A stretch of DNA of 64,000 nt from positions 124,001-188,000 of the forward strand of contig CAWGPY010000004.1 of NCBI GenBank assembly GCA_963824595.1. Reading direction: 5' to 3'. The notes beneath the pieces were generated by a model. It did not search any database. It was not told where the DNA came from and saw only the letters and a list, made by a program, of their open reading frames with translations. Below are positions 51,997 through 60,191 of the stretch, piece after piece (position 1 is the first letter of the stretch; the number at the start of each line of letters is the position of its first letter). A program made the position numbers and the translations under genes. Source of the DNA: Cybelea sp963824595 (GTDB taxonomy: Bacteria > Vulcanimicrobiota > Vulcanimicrobiia > Vulcanimicrobiales > Vulcanimicrobiaceae).

Positions 51997-53335
51997 CGGC
52001 GACCGTCGAGGGCAGCGCGCGCGAGCGCGTCGCGCGCTCGACGCGCAGCCAATACTCCGAGGGCTTGGCGCCGGCGATCTTCTTGAACTTGCGCGGCGGT
52101 TGGCCGTAATCGAAGGCGGCGGGATCGGCGGCGGGGTCGTTCGAGCGGGCGTCGCTTTTCGAGAGCTGCGGAAGGCCGAAGTTGTCTTCGACGTATCGCA
52201 GGACGCTCGACGTTTCGTATTGGACGTGCGTCACCGAGCCTTTGCGGGCGTACGGCGAGACGATCAGCAGCGGAATGCGGAAGCCGAGGCCGTCGTAGTC
52301 TTCGTAGACCGGAGGCACGGGATCGAACCAGCCGCCCCAGTCGTCCCAAATGATGAAGATCGCGGTGGTCTTCCAGAACTTGCTCTTGCCGATGGCGTTC
52401 ACGACGCTGGCGACCCAGGCCGGCCCTCCGTCCGCGTTCATGCCGCCGTGATCGGAAGTCTCGTACGTCGGCGTTATCCACGTGACGTTCGCGAGCGTGC
52501 CGCTTTGGATGTCCTGCAAGAACTGGGCCGGCGGGTTGATGACGTCGGCGCTCCAATCGGGTCCATCGTAGATCTTGCGGTCGGCCTGGTAGGACGACCA
52601 GATGCCTCCGTCGTCGTAAATGCCGCCGGCGTACGAGCGCCACGTCAGTCCGGCCGTGTCGGCGGCCTCGCCGATCGTGGGATTGTCGAAGCAGGCCTCG
52701 ATGCGTCTCCCGAGCGAGCGCTGTGCCGTTAGCGTTTGGATCCTGTCGGGCTTCCCGCCTTCGCAGCCCCACGGCCCCGCCGGCCCGTTCACGGCGTGGC
52801 TCGCGTTTGCCGCGACGACGTATTGGTGCGCCACGAAGCTGGCATCGAGGTTCGATGCGAACGTTTCGTCGGCCAGAACGTACTGCTTCGCCATCTCCCA
52901 ATACGGCTTGACCTCGCTCCGCGGCACGTAACCGTACGCGGGATTGTCGGGGTGGTGGATGGTCGCTTTCTCGTTGTTCCAACCGTCCATCTTGCAGCCG
53001 GTCCCGGGCAGGCTGCCCGTTCCGTCGCACGCCGCAAAGAAGGCGTTCGACGAGTGGTCGATGTCCCACTGAGTCTTCAGGTCGAACGGCTGCAGCTCGA
53101 TCTTGTTTCCGCCGGTGTCGTAGCCGTACGTCGCCGTCGTCGCGTTCGGGAAGTTCATGAACAGGTTGTTGAACGAACGATTCTCTTGAACGATGAAGAC
53201 GACGTGCTGGATCGGGCTCGCGGTCGCGCGCTTCGCCGGCGCCTGCGGCCGCGCCGTAAAGCCGGCCCCCGGGGTCGCCGAACATCCGGCGCTCGCGAGC
53301 GCGGCCGCGAGCGCGAGGGCGCGCTTAGTCGTCAC
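51986..53335 (-). CDS. PF04185 phosphoesterase lipoprotein, copy 3
   Basis: A 449-residue lipoprotein (ASAGC near residue 19). It has VQENRSFNNLF (note Asn in place of the Asp after Phe), DASFVAHQY, TSDHGG and Asp331-Asp332 in WDDWGGWFDPVPPV. The chosen GTG start overlaps the upstream gene's last 11 bases, GTGACGACTAA, the same arrangement as at 51996. The longer frame beginning at 53518 is a shadow of that gene. It is the middle member of the trio and ends in VAGDD like its neighbours. Confidence 0.9.
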   Translation of the reverse strand: MTTKRALALAAALASAGCSATPGAGFTARPQAPAKRATASPIQHVVFIVQENRSFNNLFMNFPNATTATYGYDTGGNKIELQPFDLKTQWDIDHSSNAFFAACDGTGSLPGTGCKMDGWNNEKATIHHPDNPAYGYVPRSEVKPYWEMAKQYVLADETFASNLDASFVAHQYVVAANASHAVNGPAGPWGCEGGKPDRIQTLTAQRSLGRRIEACFDNPTIGEAADTAGLTWRSYAGGIYDDGGIWSSYQADRKIYDGPDWSADVINPPAQFLQDIQSGTLANVTWITPTYETSDHGGMNADGGPAWVASVVNAIGKSKFWKTTAIFIIWDDWGGWFDPVPPVYEDYDGLGFRIPLLIVSPYARKGSVTHVQYETSSVLRYVEDNFGLPQLSKSDARSNDPAADPAAFDYGQPPRKFKKIAGAKPSEYWLRVERATRSRALPSTVAGDD

Positions 53336-54689
53336 CGATGATGCGCGGCGGATCGGCGCGTTTTCGAGACTCCCGCTCGAAGCGTATCCAGTATTCGGCG
53401 GGCTTGCCGCCGCCGATCTTCTTGAACGGCCGCGGCGGCTTCGCGTAATCGAAAACGGCGGGATCCGCGGCGGGATCGTTGGCGCGCTTGTCGCTGGCCG
53501 CGAGCTGCGGCAGGCCAAAGTTGTCCTCGATGTAGCGCAGCACGCTCGACGTTTCGTATTGTACGTGCGTCACGGAACCTTTCGGCGAATACGGAGAGAC
53601 GACGATCAGCGGCACGCGAAGGCCCAGGCCGTCGTAATCGGCGTAGACGGGCTGCACCGGGTCGAACCATCCTCCCCAATCGTCCCACATGATGAAGATC
53701 GCGGTCGAGTCCCAGAACGGGCTCTCGCCGATGGCATCGACGATGCTCGCTATCCACGCCGGACCGCCGCCGGCGTCGAGCCCGGCGTGATCCGAGGTGG
53801 CGAGCGTGGGCGCGACCCACGTGATGTCGGCGAGCTGCCCGGCCGCGACGTCGCTCAAAAACTGCGCCGGCGGGCTGATGACGTCGTCGTCCCAATCGGG
53901 GCCTTTGAAGACCGCCTTGTCGGCCTGGTAGGACGACCAGATGCCGTCGCTGTCGTCCACGCTCCCCGCGTAGAAGCGCCAGCTCAACCCGGCCGCGTCG
54001 GCGTCGATCCCGATCGTCGGATTCTCGAAGCAGGGTGAAATTCTCGGTCCGTACGCGCGTTTCTTCGTCAGCGTGCCGATGGTGTCGCTTTTCAGCCCTT
54101 CGCATCCCCACGACGCCGAAGGAACGTCAACCGCGCGGCTCGAGAACGCCGCCACCGCGTATTGGTGCGCCACGAAGCTGCCGTCGAGGTTCGACGGGAA
54201 CGCCTCGTCGGCCAGCACGTATTGCCGTGCCAACTTCCAATAGGGCTGGATCTGCTTCTCGGGGACGTACGCGTAGGCGAAGTTCGGCGGATGGCCCAGC
54301 CCGGCTTGCTCCGAGTTCCATCCGTCCAGCTTACAGTGCGTTCCGGGAATGCGGCCCGTTCCGTGGCAGGCGGTGAAGAACGCGTACGACGTGTGCGAGA
54401 TGTCCCACGCGGTGGCGAGACTCTGCGAGTGCAGCATGATCTTGTTGCCGTCCTGATCGTAACCGTAGTTCTGCGTCGTCGCTCCGGGATAGCCCATGAA
54501 CAAGTTGTTGAACGAGCGGTTCTCTTGGATGACGAAGACGACGTGCTGGATCGGGCTTGCGGTTGCGCGGCGCACCGAGTGCGGAGCACCGGCGAGCACG
54601 CCGCCCGTACTTCCGCCGGCCGAGCACGAGGCAAGCGCGACGAGCGCGCCACCCGCCGCCAGCCGCCGTCCGATCGAGAATCGAATCAC
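53325..54689 (-). CDS. PF04185 phosphoesterase lipoprotein, copy 4
   Basis: A 454-residue lipoprotein (LASC near residue 22). It carries IQENRSFNNLF, DGSFVAHQY, TSDHAG and Asp336-Asp337 in WDDWGGWFDPVQPV, again with Pro where relatives have His. It is the first gene of the leftward trio; a GTG start follows GGAAAGAG. The C-terminus IIGDD encodes the GGTGACGAC whose GTG serves as the start of copy 3. An 11-bp stem lies upstream, between it and the S53 gene. Confidence 0.9.
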   Translation of the reverse strand: MIRFSIGRRLAAGGALVALASCSAGGSTGGVLAGAPHSVRRATASPIQHVVFVIQENRSFNNLFMGYPGATTQNYGYDQDGNKIMLHSQSLATAWDISHTSYAFFTACHGTGRIPGTHCKLDGWNSEQAGLGHPPNFAYAYVPEKQIQPYWKLARQYVLADEAFPSNLDGSFVAHQYAVAAFSSRAVDVPSASWGCEGLKSDTIGTLTKKRAYGPRISPCFENPTIGIDADAAGLSWRFYAGSVDDSDGIWSSYQADKAVFKGPDWDDDVISPPAQFLSDVAAGQLADITWVAPTLATSDHAGLDAGGGPAWIASIVDAIGESPFWDSTAIFIMWDDWGGWFDPVQPVYADYDGLGLRVPLIVVSPYSPKGSVTHVQYETSSVLRYIEDNFGLPQLAASDKRANDPAADPAVFDYAKPPRPFKKIGGGKPAEYWIRFERESRKRADPPRIIGDD

Positions 54690-54712
54690 GTGTGCTCTTT
54701 CCGGAGGTTTCC

Positions 54713-54740
54713 ATCGGGGGCGAGCATCGTCGCCCCCGAT
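54713..54740. terminator. Hairpin between S53 copy 1 and the phosphoesterase trio
   Basis: ATCGGGGGCGA and TCGCCCCCGAT form an 11-pair stem with loop GCATCG, 14 bases past the S53 stop on the minus strand. No U tract follows, so it may only partly terminate and could serve as a processing or attenuation site for the trio. Confidence 0.55.
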
Positions 54741-54753
54741 AGGTCGTCAGTCG

Positions 54754-55953
54754 CTAGAACGCGCCGATGCCGTTGGGGGTTCCCCAACCGCTAGGACCGG
54801 AGTATTGCCCGAACTGGCCCGTTCCAGCAACGCAGATATAGCTGCTGGTGAGGCTGGGAGGGCAGTGCGTTACTCCGCCCGTCGTGATTGCGTGCAGCGA
54901 TTTGGCGAGCTGCTTCTTGCTGAGCTTCCAGAAGTTTCTGCCGCCGTATTGTTTCGCGGAGTTGTTCGCAAGACCGTAGACGCCGGCGATCAACGGCGAC
55001 GAAACGCTCGTGCCGCCGACGGTGCCCCACCCGCCGGACGGGAACGTGTCGTAAATCGCGACGCCGAACGCCACCGCCGAGACGTCGTTTCCGGTGCGCA
55101 TCGAGCAATCGGGGTCGTGCTGCCAGGCCGGTTTCGCCACGACGGAGCAGCCGGCGCCGGTGTCGGGCCACGTGCGCTCGCTGTACGTCGAGCTGTTCTT
55201 CGAAAGGAGCGTTCCGCCCACCGAGACCACGGTCGGGAAGTCGGCCGGATCCTGCATGCCGTAACCGCTGTCGCCCGCGCTCGCGAGATAGACGATCCCG
55301 GGCGTGTCGAACGCGTCGCGCGACGGGTTGCCGCCGCCGCCGCCCCAGCTGTTCGTGACGATCGTCGCACCAAGCGCAACGGCCGTCTTCTCGGCTTGAT
55401 AGAGGTTCTTCGAGCTATTGGTCTTCGCCTCAATCAAGTAGATCGTGCAGTTCGGACACGCCGCCGACACCATCTGGACGTCGAGGTCGATCTCGCCGCC
55501 CCAGCCCGGATCGCCCTTCGGGTATTTGCCCTCTTTACCGTTTTGATTGTATTTGTGGAAGTTCGCAGCCGGCAGTCCGAAGAACGAGCGATAGACCGCC
55601 AAGTCGGATGCGACGTTCGGGTTGTCGAACGCGTCGACGACTGCGACGATCACGCCCTGACCTTTGGTCGAGGACGGCAGGTTGTATGCCGTCTGAATGT
55701 CGGGCACGCCCCAGCCGGACACCGCCGGGGAGACCTTGGTCTTTTGAATCAAGAGGTCGCACTCTTCCCAACCGGGACGCGCGTCGGGACAGGCGCGGTG
55801 CGCCGATCCGGTGGATTTCCATTGCGGGATCGAGCCGTTGGAGGCCGCCGATTGACCGGCCGTTCCCGGCACGGTTTGGGTGCCGCCCGCGTTACATGCC
55901 GCGAACGCGACCGCCAAAAGCAGCGGCGCCGCGAGCTTCAAAGATCCGTTCAC
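54754..55953 (-). CDS. Sedolisin-like (S53) serine-carboxyl protease lipoprotein, copy 1
   Basis: A 399-residue lipoprotein (lipobox AFAAC, Cys20). The S53 catalytic set is present: Glu154 and Asp158 in GEIDLDVQ, oxyanion Asp228 in SAGDSG, and Ser316 in GGTSVSSP. Typical S53 enzymes have a ~180-residue prodomain; here only about 75 residues separate the lipid-anchored Cys from the catalytic domain. The C-terminal calcium Asps are missing (HAITTGG, QYSGPSGWG). The GTG start follows CAGGAGC. It ends in GWGTPNGIGAF like its paralogues. Confidence 0.88.
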   Translation of the reverse strand: MNGSLKLAAPLLLAVAFAACNAGGTQTVPGTAGQSAASNGSIPQWKSTGSAHRACPDARPGWEECDLLIQKTKVSPAVSGWGVPDIQTAYNLPSSTKGQGVIVAVVDAFDNPNVASDLAVYRSFFGLPAANFHKYNQNGKEGKYPKGDPGWGGEIDLDVQMVSAACPNCTIYLIEAKTNSSKNLYQAEKTAVALGATIVTNSWGGGGGNPSRDAFDTPGIVYLASAGDSGYGMQDPADFPTVVSVGGTLLSKNSSTYSERTWPDTGAGCSVVAKPAWQHDPDCSMRTGNDVSAVAFGVAIYDTFPSGGWGTVGGTSVSSPLIAGVYGLANNSAKQYGGRNFWKLSKKQLAKSLHAITTGGVTHCPPSLTSSYICVAGTGQFGQYSGPSGWGTPNGIGAF

Positions 55954-56112
55954 AAGTGCTCCTGTTCGTGGATTTCGGGAAGCTGCTAGGTTCCGCAGTC
56001 AAGGAGGATTACCCCGCAATTCAAGAGCCGCGCGAGGGAAGCAGGCGAGCAGGAAGCTCGGCCGGCGGGTGGGGTACGCCCAAGGGGACCGTTCGTTCAT
56101 TTCTCGTTATTG

Positions 56113-57417
56113 CTATTGCTCGTCCGGAATCCGCGGGTCGGCCGGTTGAGCGAGGAAGAACTTCGACCTCTGCGGTGCCTCGATCGGCACGAACTTCCGC
56201 GGCTTTTGGAGGAAATTGAAGCAGTCGCCGGCGGGAGACGTCGCGCGTGCGTCCGCGTCGGAAAGTTGAGGCAGCGCGAACAGATCTTCGGCAAAGCGGA
56301 GCACGCTCGCGGTTTCGTACTGTACGTGTGAAACGTAGTTCTCTTTCGCGTACGGCGAGATCACGATGAGCGGCACGCGGAAGCCGAGTCCGTCGTACCC
56401 CTCGTGCGGCGGCGGCACGTGATCGTACAGGCCGCCCCAATCGTCCCACTGCACGAAGACGACGGTGTTCTTCCAGAACTTACTCTCGCCGACGGCGTTG
56501 ACGACCGACGTCACCCACGACGGTCCCAGTCCGCCCCCGCACGCGGGATGATCGGAGTCGGCGCAAGGCGGCGTGATCCACGTAAAGCTGGCGAGCTGTC
56601 CCGCGGCGACGTCGGTGAGGAAACGGGTCTGCGGCGTGACGATGTCCTTTTTCCAGTCGGGCCCGTAAAAGACGTGGCGTATCGCCTGATATCCGGACCA
56701 CAGGCCGCTAAACGGCTTCTTGTATTTGCTCGTGTAGAAGCGCCACGGCAGGCCGGCCGCATCGAGCTCGTCGCCGAGCGTCTGATAGTCGAAGCACGGC
56801 CGCTGCACGCCGCCGTACATACGGTTGCGTTTGAGTATCTCGACCTGGTCGGTTTTGCCGCCGCCGCAGCCCCAATAGTAAAAGGGGACGTCAACGCTCG
56901 ATTGGGCCTGCGCGGCGATGATGTACTGATGCGCGACGAAGCTCTCGTCGAGCTGCGACGCAAACGTCTTGTCGGCCAGCACCCATTCGTGCGCCATGGC
57001 CCAATAGGGCTTCGACTCTCGGCGCGGCACGCGAGCGTACTGTCCGTCGTCGGGTCCGTTGTAGCGGCGCTCGAGGTTGAAGCCGTCCATGCGGCACTTG
57101 GTGCCGGGAAGGTTGCCTCGGCCGTCACAAGCCTCGAACATCGCAAAGGCGGAGTGATCGATTTCGTACGTCGTCGCCAGGGAGATGGGCTGCAGCTCGA
57201 TCGTCTGGCCGTACGAGTCTTTGCCGCTCGATACCGTGTCGGCGCCGGGATAGCCGTTGAAGAGGTCGTCGAAGCTGCGATTCTCTTGAACGATCCAAAC
57301 GACGTGCGTAATCTTACCCGCACCGCTTCCCTCGAGCGGCGGGAGAACGTTCGCTGCCGGCAGCGGTGTGCCGGGCGACGAACAGGCCGAAAGCGCGAGC
57401 GCGGCAACGAGCGGCAT
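56113..57417 (-). CDS. PF04185 phosphoesterase lipoprotein, copy 5
   Basis: A 434-residue lipoprotein (ALSAC near residue 12; short signal). It has VQENRSFDDLFNGYPGAD, DESFVAHQYIIAAQAQSS, DSDHPACGGG and WDDWGGLYDHVPPP, the last with His retained, unlike the trio. It belongs to the same subgroup as the two copies at 61582 and 62925, sharing ADTVSSGKDS and QPADPRIPDEQ-like ends. The ATG (or the GTG three bases upstream) lies just below the terminator stem of the preceding S53 gene, with no clear ribosome binding site. Confidence 0.88.
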   Translation of the reverse strand: MPLVAALALSACSSPGTPLPAANVLPPLEGSGAGKITHVVWIVQENRSFDDLFNGYPGADTVSSGKDSYGQTIELQPISLATTYEIDHSAFAMFEACDGRGNLPGTKCRMDGFNLERRYNGPDDGQYARVPRRESKPYWAMAHEWVLADKTFASQLDESFVAHQYIIAAQAQSSVDVPFYYWGCGGGKTDQVEILKRNRMYGGVQRPCFDYQTLGDELDAAGLPWRFYTSKYKKPFSGLWSGYQAIRHVFYGPDWKKDIVTPQTRFLTDVAAGQLASFTWITPPCADSDHPACGGGLGPSWVTSVVNAVGESKFWKNTVVFVQWDDWGGLYDHVPPPHEGYDGLGFRVPLIVISPYAKENYVSHVQYETASVLRFAEDLFALPQLSDADARATSPAGDCFNFLQKPRKFVPIEAPQRSKFFLAQPADPRIPDEQ

Positions 57418-57427
57418 CACGTGGAAG

Positions 57428-57452
57428 AAGGCGGCGCTGCGAGCGCCGCCTT
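57428..57452. terminator. Terminator hairpin after S53 copy 2
   Basis: AAGGCGGCGCT and AGCGCCGCCTT form a perfect 11-pair stem with a three-base loop, followed on the minus strand by CTTC. It lies 24 bases past the S53 stop and only ten bases before the phosphoesterase start, so it could also modulate that gene's translation. Confidence 0.7.
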
Positions 57453-57475
57453 CGTTACCGATCCGGAGTCTGGGC

Positions 57476-58672
57476 TTAGAAAGCCTTGATGCCGTTGGGG
57501 CTTCCCCAGCCGGTCGGGCCATCGTAACCCTTGACGCCCGTGCAGAGGTAGCTGCCGCCACACGAGCCGTCGCTGCCGCTCGTGATGTCGTGAAGCTCCT
57601 TCTTGCGAGCCTTCTTCTTGAGCTTCCAGATCTTCTGCGCGGCGTTCTGGCTGCTGGCGTTGCCGGCCAGCGCGTAGACGCCGCCCATCATCGGCGACGC
57701 GACGCTGGTGCCGCCGACCGTGAACCAGCCGCCGTAGCCGTACGTATCGTACTCGGCGACGCCGAGCGACACCGCCGAAACGTCGGAGTCGGTGCGATAC
57801 GTGCAGCTCGCATCGTGCTGCCACGACGGCTTCGTCACGCCGACGCCGCTGCCGTTGTTCGAGCAGCCGCCGCCGGCCCCGTTCCACGCGGACTCGTTAT
57901 AGTTCGAGCCGCTCTTGGAGAGCACGGTGCCGCCGACCGAGACGACGCTGGCCAGCGCTTCCGGAGCTCCGTTCTGGTCGTAGCCGCCATCGCCGGACGA
58001 CGCGAGATACAGGACGCCGGCCGTGTCGAACTTCGACGAGTCGACGCAGGCATCGGATCCGTAGCAGATCCAGCTGTTGCTGACGATGTGCGCGCCCAGA
58101 TTGACGGCGGTCACTTCCGCCGCTTCGAGATCGGCGGTGTCGGCGCCGTTCGCTTCAACGAGGTAGATCGTGCACTTCGGGCAGACGGCCGAAACCATCT
58201 CGACGTCGAGGTCGATCTCGACGCCCCAACCCGTATTTCCCGATGGGAAACCGCTGGTTTGGCCGTTCTGGTTGTATTTCGTGAAGTTGGCCGTGCCGAG
58301 GCCGAAGTTCGACCGATACTGCGCGAGGTCGTTCGCGACGTTGGGATTGTCGTATGCGTCGACGATCGCAACGATCTGACCCGAACCCTTGGTGCTCGAA
58401 GGCAGATTGTAGCGGGTCTGGAAATCGGTCGGGCCCCAGCCGGCGACTGCCGGGCTGACGCCGCTATTCGATTGAAGGATCGCCAGACACGTGGGTTTGC
58501 CGACGACCTGCGGGCAGGCGGGAGCGTAGCCCTTGGCCTGCCAGTCCGTAACGCGATGCGACTGCAACGTCGTCGCGCCGGACGTGCCGGGGATGCCTGC
58601 GGCTCCGCCGTTACACGCGGCAATCGCCAGCGTAGCAACGAGCGGCACCACAAGTTTGATGGTTCCGTTCAC
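57476..58672 (-). CDS. Sedolisin-like (S53) protease lipoprotein, copy 2
   Basis: A 398-residue lipoprotein (AIAAC, Cys20). The catalytic residues are Glu152 and Asp156 in VEIDLDVEM, Asp228 in SSGDGG and Ser323 in GGTSVASP. Uniquely among the four copies it keeps the family's C-terminal calcium site: Asp in HDITSGS and Asp in GYDGPTGWG. A Lys-rich segment LKKKARKKE precedes it. GAGGAGC precedes the GTG start, and the leader shares long motifs with that of copy 3. An extra Cys pair occurs near 203-209 (WICYGSDAC). Confidence 0.88.
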   Translation of the reverse strand: MNGTIKLVVPLVATLAIAACNGGAAGIPGTSGATTLQSHRVTDWQAKGYAPACPQVVGKPTCLAILQSNSGVSPAVAGWGPTDFQTRYNLPSSTKGSGQIVAIVDAYDNPNVANDLAQYRSNFGLGTANFTKYNQNGQTSGFPSGNTGWGVEIDLDVEMVSAVCPKCTIYLVEANGADTADLEAAEVTAVNLGAHIVSNSWICYGSDACVDSSKFDTAGVLYLASSGDGGYDQNGAPEALASVVSVGGTVLSKSGSNYNESAWNGAGGGCSNNGSGVGVTKPSWQHDASCTYRTDSDVSAVSLGVAEYDTYGYGGWFTVGGTSVASPMMGGVYALAGNASSQNAAQKIWKLKKKARKKELHDITSGSDGSCGGSYLCTGVKGYDGPTGWGSPNGIKAF

Positions 58673-58746
58673 TAAGATGCTCCTCTGTTATGGTTAGTGG
58701 TCTGGGAAGGCGAAACACTTAGGTCCGGGCGCCGAGGCCACCTCTG
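58673..58746 (-). promoter_or_regulatory. Conserved leader of S53 copy 2
   Basis: Read on the minus strand, this leader contains CAGAGGTGG, GGACCTAA, TCCCAGACCAC and AGAGGAGCATCT ahead of the start. The same blocks in the same order occur before S53 copy 3. The block CGGACCTAA lies roughly where a promoter -35 or leader structure could be. It may be a shared promoter or RNA element. Confidence 0.45.
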
Positions 58747-58805
58747 CCGGCTGCGACTTTCCCCGCCCAGCCGGGAAGCCAAGCGGGCAGTCGGTAGCTT
58801 TAACG

Positions 58806-58840
58806 CGAAAAAGGCGGCGCGAATCGCGCCGCCTTTTTCG
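58806..58840. terminator. Strong bidirectional terminator after S53 copy 3
   Basis: CGAAAAAGGCGGCGCG and CGCGCCGCCTTTTTCG are perfect 16-base inverted repeats with loop AAT. The A and T runs on the arms make an intrinsic terminator in either direction. It lies 14 bases past the S53 stop on the minus strand. Confidence 0.85.
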
Positions 58841-58854
58841 TTCGGAGAAGGAGG

Positions 58855-60057
58855 CTAGAAGGCGCCGATTCCGTGGGGCGTTCCCCAGCCGGCGGGTCCG
58901 GAGTATTGTCCGAACTGATTCGTTCCGGCGGTGCAGAGATAGCTGCCGGTGATGCTGCCCGGGCATCCGTTGGTACCGTTGGTGATGATGTTGAAGTCCT
59001 TCTTGAGCTTCTTTTTCTTCAACGTCCAGATGGGCTTGCCGCTGGTGTGCTTCGCATAGTTGGCGGCCAGGCCGTACACGCCCGCGAGCAGCGGCGACGA
59101 GACGCTCGTGCCGCCCTCTTCGATCCAGCCGTGCTGTCCGTACGTGTCGTACTCCGCGACGCCGAACGCGACGGCGGAGATGTCGTTGCCGGTGCGCTTG
59201 CTGCAGCTCGGGTCGTGCTGCCACGAGGGCTTGCTCACGACGGAGCAGCCGCCGCCGCTATCGCGCCACACCATCTCGGTGTAACCCGAGCCGCTCTTCT
59301 GCAGCACGGTGCCGCCGATGGACAGGACGTTTTGATAGTCGGCGGGATCCTGCTCGCCGTAGCCGCCGTCGCCGGAGCTCGCGAGATAGACGATGCCCGC
59401 CGTGTTGAACGCGTTGCCCGACCCGCCGCCGCCGCCGCCGCCCCAGCTGTTGCTGATGACTTTGGCGCCCAGCGTTACGGCTTCTTTCTCGGCGGCGTAC
59501 AGATCGCTCGAGCTGTTGGAGTTGGCTTCGATGAGATCGATCGTGCAGTTGGGGCAGCTGGCCGAAACCATGTCCACGTCGAGGTCGATCTCGGTGCCCC
59601 AGTTGGTATTGCCCTGAGGATAGTTGCTGGTTTGACCGGTCTGGTTGTACTTCGTGAAGTTGGCCGTCGGTAGGCCGTAGTTCGACCGGTAAACGGCGAG
59701 GTCGGACGCCACGTTGGGGTTATCGTACGCGTCGACGATCGCGACGATCTGACCGCTGCCCTTCGTAGAGGACGGCAGATGGTAACGCGCTTGGAAGTCG
59801 GCCGGCCCGAGGCCGGAGACGTCGGGCCGAATGCCCGCGCCGACGAGCGTGAGCGCGTCGCACTGGAACTTCCCGTGCCAGCGATCGCCGGGACAGGCGG
59901 CGACCGCGGAGTTGGTCGCTTGCCACTGTGGAATCCGATGGGTCTCGGACGGCGCCGAATTCGCTCCGTTCGGCAACGCCGTGGGGGCGCCGCCGTTACA
60001 CGCCGCGATCGCGAGCGCTGCAACGAGCGGCGCCATGAGTTTCATGGTTCCGTTCAC
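58855..60057 (-). CDS. Sedolisin-like (S53) protease lipoprotein, copy 3
   Basis: A 400-residue lipoprotein (AIAAC, Cys20). Catalytic residues are Glu156 and Asp160 in TEIDLDVDM, Asp230 in SSGDGGYG and Ser318 in GGTSVSSP. Both calcium-site Asps of the family are lost (NIITNGT, QYSGPAGWG). The Lys-rich LKKKKLKKDF precedes that region. The GTG at 60057 follows GAGGAGCATCTA; the frame extends six codons further upstream but the paralogues begin at this position. It ends GTPHGIGAF. Confidence 0.88.
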   Translation of the reverse strand: MNGTMKLMAPLVAALAIAACNGGAPTALPNGANSAPSETHRIPQWQATNSAVAACPGDRWHGKFQCDALTLVGAGIRPDVSGLGPADFQARYHLPSSTKGSGQIVAIVDAYDNPNVASDLAVYRSNYGLPTANFTKYNQTGQTSNYPQGNTNWGTEIDLDVDMVSASCPNCTIDLIEANSNSSSDLYAAEKEAVTLGAKVISNSWGGGGGGGSGNAFNTAGIVYLASSGDGGYGEQDPADYQNVLSIGGTVLQKSGSGYTEMVWRDSGGGCSVVSKPSWQHDPSCSKRTGNDISAVAFGVAEYDTYGQHGWIEEGGTSVSSPLLAGVYGLAANYAKHTSGKPIWTLKKKKLKKDFNIITNGTNGCPGSITGSYLCTAGTNQFGQYSGPAGWGTPHGIGAF

Positions 60058-60129
60058 TAGATGCTCCTCTATCAATTTCCTGTGGTCTGGGATTTTCAGA
60101 GTTAGGTCCGCCCGCCGACGCCACCTGTG
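60058..60129 (-). promoter_or_regulatory. Conserved leader of S53 copy 3
   Basis: On the minus strand it holds CACAGGTGG, GGACCTAA, TCCCAGACCAC and AGAGGAGCATCT in the same order as the leader of copy 2, with differing spacers. The leaders of copies 1 and 4 show only a GGAACC block in a similar place. Confidence 0.45.
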
Positions 60130-60143
60130 CGCCAGATTCGACG

Positions 60144-60168
60144 AAAAAGGCGGCGCTCGCGCGCCGCC
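60144..60168 (-). terminator. Terminator after S53 copy 4
   Basis: On the minus strand GGCGGCGC, loop GCGA and GCGCCGCC form a stem followed at once by TTTTTCG, a standard intrinsic terminator. It starts 23 bases past the copy 4 stop. Confidence 0.8.
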
Positions 60169-60191
60169 CTCCGTACGGGCTCGGGCCTCGT

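Noticed and set aside
50620..52086. A 488-codon plus-strand frame opposite a phosphoesterase
   Set aside because: Mirror of the minus-strand gene; similar mirror frames occur opposite every phosphoesterase copy, as expected from codon bias.
56000..56112. A sigma-70 promoter (TTGACT) upstream of S53 copy 1
   Set aside because: No acceptable -10 element occurs at the required distance on the minus strand.
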